Shown one piece after another: positions 27,283 through 35,641 of a DNA stretch of 55,458 bases (position 1 is its first letter; each line of letters starts with the position of its first letter). The notes under the pieces are model-generated. The model did no database searches, was not told where the DNA came from, and worked only from the letters and a program-made list of their open reading frames with translations. Both the position numbers and the translations under genes were made by a program. Location: the NCBI GenBank assembly GCA_030824495.1, contig JAVBXP010000051.1, forward strand, positions 1 to 55,458, in the 5' to 3' direction. The stretch is from a bacterium (GTDB taxonomy: Bacteria; Pseudomonadota; Alphaproteobacteria; Caulobacterales; Caulobacteraceae).

Positions 27283-28503
27283 GTGTTCGACGTCACCGAT
27301 GCGCACTCTGAGAATCTGATCCGACTCGACCCTTCCGAAGCGCCCCATTTTGGCGCTCCGGGCCGTGTCGGTTTCCACTTGATCGACACCACCATGATGT
27401 ACGCGCCTCGGTCGGGCGGGGTGAAGCGCTACCTTCATCAGAAACGCGAATGGCTGATCAAGCGCCGCCCCGATATCGCCCACACGCTCGTGGTGCCCGG
27501 GGCGACGACCGGCCTGGCCGCGCCGGGCGTGGTCAGCGTCGCAGCCACTCGTCTGCCGTTCGGCGACGGCTACCGGATGCCGGCTTCCACGACGAAATGG
27601 GAAACCGTCCTGCGGATGCTGGAGCCCGACATCATCGAGGCGGGCGACATGTTCGTGCCCGGCCATGCGGCGCTGGACGCTGGTGAAGTCTTGGGGGTGC
27701 CGGTGGTCGGCTTCTGCCATACCGACGCAGCCGCCCTGGCCGCCCTGCACTTCGGCGATTGGGCCGAGGCGCCCGCCATGAAGCATTGGGCCGCGATCTT
27801 TACCCGCTTTGACCGCGTGGTCGCCCCAAGTCGCCACATCGCCAATCGCCTGGCTGAGGCCGGCGTCGAAAAGGTCAGCGTGCAGATGCTGGGCGTTGAC
27901 ACCGATCTCTTCCACCCCGATCGCGCCGACGCGATGAAACTGAAGCGCCGGCTGGGCCTGCCAGCCGACGCCAAGCTACTGGTGTTCGCCGGTCGTCCGG
28001 CTCGCGAGAAGAACATCGAGAGCCTGATCTGCGCCGTCGAGCGCCTCGGCGCGCCCTACCACCTGCTGCTGGTCGGCGCCGGCAAGGACGCCCACTATTC
28101 ACCGCGCGTGATCCCCATGGGTTACGAACGTGATCCGTTGAAGCTCGCAGCCTTGATCGCTAGCTGCGACGCCCTGGTCCACGCCAACGAGAACGAGCCC
28201 TTCGGCTTGGTCGTGCTGGAGGCCCTCGCCGCTGGCGTGCCGGTGGTAGGCCCTTCCCGCGGCGGGATTTCCGAGCTGATCGACGACCGGGTGGGTCAAC
28301 AGGCCACGACCGTCGATCCGGCCGGCATGGCCGAAGCGATTGAGGCCTTGTTCGCGCGCGAGCAAACCCCGATCAAGATCGCAGCCCGTCGCCGGGCCGA
28401 GCAGCGCCATAGCTGGGACACGACCTTCGAAGGCCTGACCCGGATCTATGGCGAGCTCGTCGTCGGTCGCTCCTCGGCGGCGCCGACGCCCATGCGGGCC
28501 TAA
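27283..28503 (+). CDS. GT4-type glycosyltransferase
   Basis: 406 residues from GTG 27283, with GGGAGG nine bases upstream. GT-B fold: N-terminal acceptor half (HLIDTTMMYAPRSGGVKRYLHQKREWL), a hinge with FHPDR, then the nucleotide-sugar half (LLVFAGRPAREKNIESLICA, YHLLLVGAG). HANENEPFGLVVLEALAAG carries the E-x7-E motif typical of retaining family 4 enzymes. It would transfer a hexose from an NDP-sugar, perhaps to a glycolipid or polysaccharide; neither donor nor acceptor can be told. There are no neighbouring polysaccharide genes. Stop codons interlock with the acyl-CoA dehydrogenase on the other strand (CTAA, 28500-28503). Confidence 0.88.
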   Translation: MFDVTDAHSENLIRLDPSEAPHFGAPGRVGFHLIDTTMMYAPRSGGVKRYLHQKREWLIKRRPDIAHTLVVPGATTGLAAPGVVSVAATRLPFGDGYRMPASTTKWETVLRMLEPDIIEAGDMFVPGHAALDAGEVLGVPVVGFCHTDAAALAALHFGDWAEAPAMKHWAAIFTRFDRVVAPSRHIANRLAEAGVEKVSVQMLGVDTDLFHPDRADAMKLKRRLGLPADAKLLVFAGRPAREKNIESLICAVERLGAPYHLLLVGAGKDAHYSPRVIPMGYERDPLKLAALIASCDALVHANENEPFGLVVLEALAAGVPVVGPSRGGISELIDDRVGQQATTVDPAGMAEAIEALFAREQTPIKIAARRRAEQRHSWDTTFEGLTRIYGELVVGRSSAAPTPMRA

Positions 28504-29726
28504 CGGCCCGTTGGCATGTCCTTGAAGGCCACGTCCTTGTCCACCCGAATATCGCCGGGCAGTCCAAGCACGCGTTCGGCGATGATGTTACGCAGGATCT
28601 CGTCGGTGCCGCCGGCGATCCGCAAGCCCGGCGCGAACATCAGCGACCAGTGGAACGCCGCATCCTGCGGGGCCAGGTCGCCGTCGTTGATTATCCCGTA
28701 CTGATCGAGCATCTCGATGGCGGTGTTGGCCAACTCCTGCATCTGGACCGCCGAGACGATCTTGCCGATCGAGCTTTCCGGTCCAGGCGTCTGGCCGCGC
28801 GACAGCGCCGTCATGGTGCGGTTTCTAGTATGCTTCAGACCTTCGGCCTGGACGTACCAGTCGGCCAGCTTCTCGCGCACCGCCTGATCCTGCAGCGCCG
28901 AGGCCCCGTCGAGGCCAGGGGTGTTGCGCGCGGTTTCCAGGAACTGGCTCCAGCCCGCCCCGGTCGCCCCGCCGACGGCCAGCCGCTCGTTCATCAGCGT
29001 CACCAGGCTGACCTTCCAGCCCTCGCCCTCGGCGCCGAGCCGCTGGCTGTCCTTCACCCGCACGTCAGTGAAGAACACTTCGTTGAACCCAGAGCCGCCC
29101 GACATCTGGTGGATCGGCTTCACCTCGACGCCCGGATCCTTCAGGTCCAACCAGAACATGGTCAGGCCCTTGTGCTTCGGCACATCCGGATTTGTTCTAA
29201 CAATTACAATTCCGTAGTCGGAAAACTGAGCGCCCGTTGTCCACACCTTCTGGCCGTTGATCAGCCAGTCGCCCGATCCATCAGGGACGCGCTCGGCCTT
29301 GGTGCGTGAGGCGGCGACGTCGGAGCCGCCGGACGGTTCGGAGAACAGTTGCGACCAGATTTCCTCGCCGCGCAGGGCTGGGCCGACAAAGCGTTTTTTG
29401 GTCTCGTCGTCGGCGAAGGTCATGACCGTCGGCACGCACATGCCCAGGCCGATCTGGAAGGGATTGGGCGGGATCGGATACTTGGCCTCTTCCTGGCCGA
29501 AGATCACGTTCTGGACCGGCGTGCCGCCTTGCCCGCCCCATTCCTTGGGCCAGGTGATGCAGGCATAGCCAGCGGCGGCCTTCTTGGCCTGCCAGGCCTT
29601 GGAGGCGGCCATGCTGTCGCCGCCTTCGGGATCGGAGCCATCGCGCTTCTTCGGCGCATTGGCCTCAAGCCATGTGCGGACTTGGCTGCGATAGGCGGCT
29701 TCTTCGGGGGTGTCGTTGAAATCCAT
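28500..29726 (-). CDS. Acyl-CoA dehydrogenase family protein (subunit of a probable hetero-oligomer)
   Basis: 408 residues, standard ACAD length. N-terminal helical domain (YRSQVRTWLEANAP, WPKEWGGQGG), central FAD-contacting strands (SQLFSEPSGGSDVAASRTKA, WTTGAQFSDYG) and C-terminal helical bundle ending in RIAGGTDEILRNIIAERVLG. Where MCAD has its catalytic base in the YEGTSQIQR motif, this protein reads AGGTDEILR, so the usual glutamate is glycine. Together with the paralogue 14 bases upstream it resembles the paired FadE/ChsE-type enzymes that oxidise bulky or steroid-derived acyl-CoA thioesters; substrate and partnership are inference. Confidence 0.9.
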   Translation of the reverse strand: MDFNDTPEEAAYRSQVRTWLEANAPKKRDGSDPEGGDSMAASKAWQAKKAAAGYACITWPKEWGGQGGTPVQNVIFGQEEAKYPIPPNPFQIGLGMCVPTVMTFADDETKKRFVGPALRGEEIWSQLFSEPSGGSDVAASRTKAERVPDGSGDWLINGQKVWTTGAQFSDYGIVIVRTNPDVPKHKGLTMFWLDLKDPGVEVKPIHQMSGGSGFNEVFFTDVRVKDSQRLGAEGEGWKVSLVTLMNERLAVGGATGAGWSQFLETARNTPGLDGASALQDQAVREKLADWYVQAEGLKHTRNRTMTALSRGQTPGPESSIGKIVSAVQMQELANTAIEMLDQYGIINDGDLAPQDAAFHWSLMFAPGLRIAGGTDEILRNIIAERVLGLPGDIRVDKDVAFKDMPTGR

Positions 29727-29740
29727 GACCTATGTCCTGC

Positions 29741-30865
29741 TCAGGCTGCCGCCGCCGCATTGCGGCGCTCGAGGTGGCTGACGAGGCGTTCCTTCCAGAC
29801 CCGCGGCGCACCCGCCACGAGGCTGAGTTGCCGCGAGCGGCGGTAGAAGAGGTGGCAATCCATTTCCCAGGTGAAGCCGATGCCGCCGTGGGTCTGGATG
29901 TTTTCCTTCGAGGCGAACCAGAAGGCTTCCGAAGCCGCGATCCGCGCGGCGCTGGCGGCGACGGGGAGTTCCGGCGCGTCGGTGTTGAGCGCCCAGGCGC
30001 CGTAATAGGCGTTGGACCGCGCCAGCTCGTTCTTCACGTACATGTCGGCCAGCTTGTGCTTGATGGCCTGATAGGACGCGATGACCCGGCCGAAGGCGTA
30101 GCGTTCGAGCGCGTATTCCTTGGCCATTTCCAGGCAGCGATCGGCGCCGCCCGTCTGCTCGAAGGACAGCAGCACGGCGGCGCGGTCGAATATCCGCTCC
30201 ACCAGTTCAAAACCTTCGCCCGCCGCGCCCAGCCGGCGGACCGGCGTGCTCTTGAAGACCAGTTTGGCGGCGTCTCGGCTCGGGTCGAGGGTCTTCACCG
30301 CCTCTTTCGTCACCGAGGGGTCAGCCATATCGACGATGTAGAGGCCCGCCTTGCCGTTTTCCTTCGCCAGCACCAGGGCGACATTGGCGATGTCGCCGTC
30401 GGTCACCGGGACCTTCGTCCCGCTCAGCTTGCCGTCGGTCACCGTGGCTTGCAGGTTTCCGGCCGTCACCACGCCAGGACCTTCCGAGGTCGCGACGGCG
30501 CCAATGACCTCGCCCGCCGCGATCTTCGGCAGCAGGTCAGCCTTCTGCTCGTCGGTCCCGGCGATCATGATCGCTTCAGCCAGGAAGTAGACGGTGGAGG
30601 CGAACGGGATCGGCGCCACCGCGCGGCCCAGCTCCTCGGCGATCACGCATAGTTCGAGGTGGCCAAGGCCAAGACCGCCATGCTCTTCGGGGATGGCGGC
30701 GCCCAACCAGCCCTGTCCGGCCACGGCCTTCCACAGGCCCTCGTCAAAGGCCTTGCCTTCCTCCTCCAGCACCTTGCGGGCGCTGGTCGTCGGGCAATTG
30801 GCCTCGAGGAACTTGCGCGCCTCGCTTTTCAGAAATTTCTGATCGTCTGAAAAATCGAAATTCAT
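29741..30865 (-). CDS. Acyl-CoA dehydrogenase family protein, partner subunit
   Basis: 374 residues, slightly short for the family. MNFDFSDDQKFLKSEARKFL opens the helical N-domain; GWLGAAIPEEHGGLGLGHLEL, ATSEGPGVV and a C-terminal THGGIGFTWEMDCHLFYRR segment are recognisable. The position aligned with the MCAD catalytic glutamate reads V-A-G, so the base is absent here as well, as in partner subunits of heteromeric ACADs. It is first of a two-gene operon with the 28500 gene (14-base gap). A GGCGGAA ribosome site precedes the ATG. Confidence 0.9.
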   Translation of the reverse strand: MNFDFSDDQKFLKSEARKFLEANCPTTSARKVLEEEGKAFDEGLWKAVAGQGWLGAAIPEEHGGLGLGHLELCVIAEELGRAVAPIPFASTVYFLAEAIMIAGTDEQKADLLPKIAAGEVIGAVATSEGPGVVTAGNLQATVTDGKLSGTKVPVTDGDIANVALVLAKENGKAGLYIVDMADPSVTKEAVKTLDPSRDAAKLVFKSTPVRRLGAAGEGFELVERIFDRAAVLLSFEQTGGADRCLEMAKEYALERYAFGRVIASYQAIKHKLADMYVKNELARSNAYYGAWALNTDAPELPVAASAARIAASEAFWFASKENIQTHGGIGFTWEMDCHLFYRRSRQLSLVAGAPRVWKERLVSHLERRNAAAAA

Positions 30866-31007
30866 TTCCGCCCATTCCGCCGTTTTCGGCCGGTTTCAGT
30901 ATTCCTTGCCCCGCAACATACGCTCACGGCGCACCAGGGAAAGATTGACCCCGCGTCAAGAATTTCAGCGTCTTATGGCCCACTACACCCAGGGGGCGAG
31001 GGCGCGT

Positions 31008-31565
31008 ATGGCCAAGGCGATATTCCAGCGGAACCAGAAGGTCTGGGTCGAGAGCGTCGGGGTCTGGGCCACGGTGGAGAAGATCGTTCCGGTCTGGGCC
31101 AAGGGCTTCGATGAGCCGGTCAAGGTCACCTATGACGTGGGCCTGGGTCGCGACTTCCAAGCGACCGAGCTCCGAGCTGAACAGGGCGGCGCCGCGCCTG
31201 CGACCGGCGGCTCGGCCTGGCGGCTGCTGCGGGCGCGCAACAAATGGCAAGCCGAGGAAGATTCCAGCCACCATCCCTACCCCGGCAGCTATCCGGTCGT
31301 GGTGACCGACCCCAACGACTGGGGCGGGTGGCGCGTGCCCGGCGCCGAGTACGACCGCGACCCTTATAAGATCGAGTTCCAGGCCCGGCTGATCGCCAGC
31401 GCCCCGCACTTGCTGGCGCTGTCGCGAAGGGTGGTGGAGCTGGTGGACGAAAGCGCCGGCGACGCGCCGCCCGAACTGCAACGCATCGCCGAAGACATGG
31501 CCAAGCTGAGCCGGCTGCTGGACGAGGCGCCCGCCGCCGGCCAAGCCAAGACCGAGATGGCCTAG
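31008..31565 (+). CDS. Conserved-looking orphan protein
   Basis: 185 residues from ATG 31008, chosen because GAGGG lies eight bases before it; in-frame ATGs at 30975 and 30906 lack ribosome sites. It opens MAKAIFQRNQKVWVESVGVW, then KIVPVWAKGFDEPVKVTYDVGLG, a small beta-rich (SH3- or Tudor-like) region. A Trp-rich middle follows (NDWGGWRVPGAEYDRDPY), and the C-terminal half is helical (LIASAPHLLALSRRVVELVDE). No signal peptide or membrane segment. I do not recognise the family. It is convergent with ompW, their TAG stops sharing CTAG. Confidence 0.8.
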   Translation: MAKAIFQRNQKVWVESVGVWATVEKIVPVWAKGFDEPVKVTYDVGLGRDFQATELRAEQGGAAPATGGSAWRLLRARNKWQAEEDSSHHPYPGSYPVVVTDPNDWGGWRVPGAEYDRDPYKIEFQARLIASAPHLLALSRRVVELVDESAGDAPPELQRIAEDMAKLSRLLDEAPAAGQAKTEMA

Positions 31566-32209
31566 AACTTGTAGCCGAAGCCGGCGGAGACGACCCATGG
31601 ATCGAGCTTCACCTTCGACTTCAGCGCCCCGCCGTTGATGCTGGCGTCGGTGTCGAAGAACACCTTCTTGACGTCGACATTGGCGCTCCACGGCCCCTGC
31701 ACCGCCACATCGACACCGGCCTGCAGCGCGTAGCCGAAGCCATTGTCGATATCGACGTCGAAGCCGTTTTTGTCCTTGCCGCTGTAGAAGATCATGTAGT
31801 TCAGGCCCGCGCCAACATAGGGGCTGACCTTGGCTTGCGGCGCGAAGTGGTACTGCAGCGACACCACCGGCGGGAGCACCCAGCTCTCATGGACGGTGAC
31901 GTCGGTGGCCGGGCCTGTCGCCTTGACCGTGTGCTTGGTCGTCCCGGCGATCGCCTCCACTGCGATGTGATCCGTCAGGAAGTAGGTCAGGCCGATGGTG
32001 GGCATCACGTCGTCGCCCACCTTGGCGCGCAGTCCGGTATCTGCGCCGGCCGCAGTGGTGATCGGATCGCTGGCGTCGGTCAGGACGCCGCTGACGCGCA
32101 CGTTCAGCATCAGGAGCCCCTCCTCCTTCGGCTTGAAATCCTGCGCCTGGGCGGTTCCGGCCAGGGCCAGGGCGGCGCCGAGCGCCAGGGCGAAGCGGGT
32201 GGTGGTCAT
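31562..32209 (-). CDS. ompW: OmpW family outer-membrane porin
   Basis: 215 residues from ATG 32209 (GGGGAT upstream). Signal peptide MTTTRFALALGAALALAGTAQA, then an eight-stranded barrel pattern: LMLNVRVSGVL, PTIGLTYFLTDHIAVEAIAGTTKH, VVSLQYHF, VSPYVGAGLNYMIFY, DNGFGYALQAGVDV and a terminal aromatic AGFGYKF. These are OmpW hallmarks: Y-F-L-T-D-H, P-Y-V-G-A-G-L-N-Y, final F. OmpW forms a small hydrophobic channel and is often regulated by oxygen or stress; a near-consensus FNR/FixK box lies 72 bases upstream. Confidence 0.92.
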   Translation of the reverse strand: MTTTRFALALGAALALAGTAQAQDFKPKEEGLLMLNVRVSGVLTDASDPITTAAGADTGLRAKVGDDVMPTIGLTYFLTDHIAVEAIAGTTKHTVKATGPATDVTVHESWVLPPVVSLQYHFAPQAKVSPYVGAGLNYMIFYSGKDKNGFDVDIDNGFGYALQAGVDVAVQGPWSANVDVKKVFFDTDASINGGALKSKVKLDPWVVSAGFGYKF

Positions 32210-32280
32210 CTTATTATCCCCATCTTTTGTGCGGCTACCCAGCCGCGACGGGGACATCGCGCCAAAACCGAAGCTCGGCT

Positions 32281-32294
32281 TTGATCAACCTCAA
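32281..32294. promoter_or_regulatory. FNR/FixK-like box between ompW and pepN
   Basis: TTGAT-CAAC-CTCAA, one base off the FNR/FixK consensus TTGAT-N4-ATCAA. It lies in the divergent ompW/pepN gap, 72 bases upstream of ompW. OmpW is an oxygen-responsive gene in several bacteria, so the placement is sensible, but a single imperfect site is weak evidence. Confidence 0.3.
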
Positions 32295-32339
32295 ATCGGC
32301 GGACTGGCGATTGGCGCGCGCCGTGGCTAAATGCCCTAC

Positions 32340-34958
32340 ATGCGTACAGACACTCCCCAGCCGATCCGGCTCGCCGACTACACGCCCCCCGCCTTCCTGA
32401 TCGACGAAGTGCATCTCGACTTCGCCCTGGCGGCCAACACCACACAGGTGAAAGCGAAGCTGACCATCCGGCGCAACGGCGACCATGCCGATCCGTTGGT
32501 GATGAACGGCGAGCGCCTGAAGCCGATCTCGGTGGCGATCGACGGACGCGTGCTGAACGCCGGCGAGCACACGATCGACGCCGAATTGCTGACCATCCCG
32601 GGCGTACCCGACACCTTCGTGCTGGAGACGCATGTCGAGATCGATCCGGAGGCCAACAAGGCGCTGGATGGGCTCTACATGTCGGGCGGCCGGTTCTGCA
32701 CCCAGTGCGAGGCCGAGGGTTTCCGCAAGATCACCTGGTATCCGGACCGGCCCGACGTGCTGTCGCGCTTCACCGTCCGGATCGAGGCGGAAAGGAAGTT
32801 CCGCCACCTGCTGTCCAACGGCAACCTGATGAGTTCGGGCGACCTGCCCGGCGGCCGTCACTTCGCAGTCTGGAACGACCCCTTCCCTAAGCCGGCCTAT
32901 CTGTTCGCCCTGGTCGGCGGCGAGTTGGACGTCCTTGAGGACAAGCTCGTCACCATGAGCGGGCGCACGGTCGATCTGCGCATCTTCGTCGACACCGGCA
33001 TGGCCGATCGCGCCGCCTACGCCATGGACGCGCTGAAGCGCTCGATGATCTGGGACGAGCAGGCGTTCGGCCGCGAGTACGATCTCGACCTGTTCATGAT
33101 CGTCGCCGTCCGCGACTTCAATTTCGGAGCGATGGAGAACAAGGGGCTGAATATCTTCAACTCCTCGCTTCTGCTGGCCGATCCGGCGACCGCGACGGAC
33201 TTGGATTATGAGCGCATCGAGAGCGTCGTGGCTCACGAGTATTTCCATAACTGGACCGGCGACCGCATCACCTGCCGCGACTGGTTTCAGCTCTGCCTGA
33301 AAGAGGGGCTGACGGTCTTCCGCGACCAAAGCTTCTCGGCCGACATGCGCGGCGCGGCGGTCCAGCGGATCAAGGACGTGAAGGCCCTGCGCGCCCGCCA
33401 ATTCCCCGAGGACCAAGGCCCCTTGGCCCACCCGGTGCGGCCGTCGAGCTACCTCAAGATCGACAACTTCTACACCGCGACCATCTACGAGAAGGGCGCG
33501 GAGGTCATCCGGATGCTCAAGACCCTGATCGGTCCTGAGAAGTTCCGCGAAGGCATGGACCTTTATTTCGACCGCTGGGACGGCCACGCCACGACGGTCG
33601 AGGAATTCATCCGCTGCTTCGCCGAGGTGACCGGCGAGGACCTCAGCGACTTCTTCGCCTGGTACGAACAAGCCGGCACGCCGAAGGTCTCGCTGGAGCA
33701 CAGCTATGATGGCGACGCTCGCACCCTTCGGATCGACCTGACGCAGGAAAGCGCGCCGACGCCGGGGCAGCCGGACAAACGTCCGCTGCCGACCCCGGTC
33801 ACCATCGGCTTGCTCGACGGCGAGGGCCGTACCCTCGCCTTCAAACGCGAGGGGAAGGCGTTCGATGAGACCGTGGTCGTGCTGAACACCGCCCAGGCCA
33901 GCGTGACCCTGACCGACGTCGATTCCGCCCCGGTGATTTCGGCGCTGCGGGGCTTCTCGGCGCCCGTGATGCTGACCACCGACGCCCCGTCAAAGGATCG
34001 CTACGTCCAGCTCGCCTCGGATCCTGATCTCTTCAACCGCTGGGAAGCTGGCCAAGATCTCGCCCGCGCCCTGATCGTGGCGCGCGCCAAGGGCGCGCCC
34101 GACGAGGTCGGCGAGGAGCGTTTCGCCGAGGCTATGGGCCGCGCGCTCAACGACCAGGCCTCCGACCCCGCCTTCAAGGCGCTGCTGCTGTCGTTGCCCA
34201 GCGAGTCCGACCTGGCGCTCGCCATTCAACCAGCCGATCCCGCCGCGATCCACGCGGCGCGAGAAGCCTTGCGCACCCGCCTGTCGCTGCACCTCACCGA
34301 CGACCTGAAGCATCTGCATATTGGTCTGCAAGAGCTGGCCGAGTTCTCGCCGGACGCCGCCAGCGCCGGGCGCCGGGCCCTGCGCAACGCCGCCCTGGAC
34401 TTGCTCGCCGCCAATCCGCGCGCCGAGATCGGCGAATTGGCCGAGGGACACTATCGCGCCGCCGCCAACATGACCGACGCCATGGGCGGCCTCTCGGCCC
34501 TGATGCTGATTGGAGGCGAAGCCTATGAAGCGGCCTTGGCCGACTTCTTCGATCGGTGGAAGTCCGAGCCCCTGGTCATCGACAAATGGTTCGCCCTGCA
34601 GGCTCGTGATCCGAACGAAAGCGCTCTGGGCCGCGTCATGGGCCTGACCGCGCACCCGGCCTTCGAGGAAAAGAACCCCAACCGCCTACGAGCGTTGGTC
34701 TCCACCTTCGCCAACTTCAACCCGGCCCGCTTCCACGACGAGAGCGGCGCCGGCTACCGGTTCCTCGCCGACCAGATCCTGGCCGTCGACGGCTTCAACC
34801 CGATGACCGCCGCACGGTTGGTCGAGCCGCTGGGCGGCTGGCGCCGGTATAAGCCGGAGCTGGGCGCACTGATGAAGGCCCAGTTGGCGCGGATCGCGGC
34901 GACCGAAGGATTGTCGAAAAACGTCTATGAATTGGCGAGCAAAGCTCTCGCTGATTGA
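32340..34958 (+). CDS. pepN: Aminopeptidase N (M1 family)
   Basis: 872 residues from ATG 32340 (an ATG three codons upstream is also possible). M1 motifs: exopeptidase G-A-M-E-N-K-G, zinc site H299-E-Y-F-H303 followed 18 residues later by E322 (HNWTGDRIT then LKEGLT), and FCTQCEAEGFR for the S1 pocket. The alpha-helical C-terminal superhelix (about 540-870) completes the gamma-proteobacterial PepN type. A cytoplasmic zinc enzyme that trims N-terminal residues from peptides. Divergent from ompW. The downstream gap holds the hairpin described at 35010. Confidence 0.96.
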   Translation: MRTDTPQPIRLADYTPPAFLIDEVHLDFALAANTTQVKAKLTIRRNGDHADPLVMNGERLKPISVAIDGRVLNAGEHTIDAELLTIPGVPDTFVLETHVEIDPEANKALDGLYMSGGRFCTQCEAEGFRKITWYPDRPDVLSRFTVRIEAERKFRHLLSNGNLMSSGDLPGGRHFAVWNDPFPKPAYLFALVGGELDVLEDKLVTMSGRTVDLRIFVDTGMADRAAYAMDALKRSMIWDEQAFGREYDLDLFMIVAVRDFNFGAMENKGLNIFNSSLLLADPATATDLDYERIESVVAHEYFHNWTGDRITCRDWFQLCLKEGLTVFRDQSFSADMRGAAVQRIKDVKALRARQFPEDQGPLAHPVRPSSYLKIDNFYTATIYEKGAEVIRMLKTLIGPEKFREGMDLYFDRWDGHATTVEEFIRCFAEVTGEDLSDFFAWYEQAGTPKVSLEHSYDGDARTLRIDLTQESAPTPGQPDKRPLPTPVTIGLLDGEGRTLAFKREGKAFDETVVVLNTAQASVTLTDVDSAPVISALRGFSAPVMLTTDAPSKDRYVQLASDPDLFNRWEAGQDLARALIVARAKGAPDEVGEERFAEAMGRALNDQASDPAFKALLLSLPSESDLALAIQPADPAAIHAAREALRTRLSLHLTDDLKHLHIGLQELAEFSPDAASAGRRALRNAALDLLAANPRAEIGELAEGHYRAAANMTDAMGGLSALMLIGGEAYEAALADFFDRWKSEPLVIDKWFALQARDPNESALGRVMGLTAHPAFEEKNPNRLRALVSTFANFNPARFHDESGAGYRFLADQILAVDGFNPMTAARLVEPLGGWRRYKPELGALMKAQLARIAATEGLSKNVYELASKALAD

Positions 34959-35009
34959 CGAAGGCGGCTGGCGGCGACACGGAATCTTTACGCTAAATCC
35001 GCAGCCTAG

Positions 35010-35033
35010 CTCCCGAGCCATGCAACTCGGGAG
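35010..35033 (+). promoter_or_regulatory. Hairpin that would mask the ribosome site of the receiver gene
   Basis: CTCCCGAG, eight-base loop, CTCGGGAG: a perfect eight-base stem. The only Shine-Dalgarno-like sequence for the ATG at 35045 (GGGAG) lies in the 3-prime arm, 11 bases from the start. If folded, it would limit translation. It could equally be the tail structure of pepN mRNA, although no T-tract follows. Confidence 0.45.
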
Positions 35034-35044
35034 ACAGCCTGTCC

Positions 35045-35548
35045 ATGTCGGTCTCACTCAGCCGAGTGCGGTTCCTGATCGTCGACGACAACACCCACGC
35101 GGTGAACCTCGTAAAGGCGATGTTGCGGGGGTTCGGCGCGGACCAGCTCTATGACGCCCAAACGGTAGACGCCGCCCAGCGGCGCATGAAGACCACGCCC
35201 TGCGACATCGTGATCCTCGACTACATGCTGGGCGCCGAGGAAGGGGTCACCTTCGCCCGGTGGCTGCGAAACGATCCCGACAGCCCGGCCCCCTACACAC
35301 CCATCATCTTGCTGACCGGCCACGCGGACCGCGCGAAGATCGTGGCCGCCCGGGACGCGGGCGTAAACGAATTCTGCGTCAAGCCGGTCACCCCGGCCGA
35401 CCTGATGAAACGCATCGCCTGGGTGATCGACCGCGCCCGGCCCTTCGTGCGCAGCCAGACCTATTTCGGACCGGACCGGCGCCGTCACGACGACCCTAAT
35501 TATCGCGGCCCCGAACGACGGGCCGAGCGCGCCACCAAGCCAGGATGA
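35045..35548 (+). CDS. Stand-alone response-regulator receiver protein with Arg-rich tail
   Basis: 167 residues. Receiver domain 8-125: acidic pair D14-D15, phospho-acceptor D59 (IVILDYMLG), T near 96 (ILLTGHAD) and K near 115 (CVKP). No output domain follows; instead a tail of about 40 residues with two related motifs, YFGPDRRRHDDP and YRGPERRAER. The tail is rich in Arg and may bind acidic partners or membrane. It sits 93 bases upstream of pleC on the same strand, so PleC or another kinase could control it, but it is not DivK (which is shorter and tail-less). Confidence 0.88.
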   Translation: MSVSLSRVRFLIVDDNTHAVNLVKAMLRGFGADQLYDAQTVDAAQRRMKTTPCDIVILDYMLGAEEGVTFARWLRNDPDSPAPYTPIILLTGHADRAKIVAARDAGVNEFCVKPVTPADLMKRIAWVIDRARPFVRSQTYFGPDRRRHDDPNYRGPERRAERATKPG

Positions 35549-35641
35549 TCACAACTTGACGTGCCCCGTGACGCGCCACGCCAGCTTGCGTAGACTCACC
35601 GGTGCGGGTGACTCGACTGAGGCGTAAAGGAGCGGCGGGCT

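Noticed and set aside
32235..33701. 488-codon open frame antisense to pepN
   Set aside because: Overlaps the catalytic region of PepN and has no protein-like motifs.
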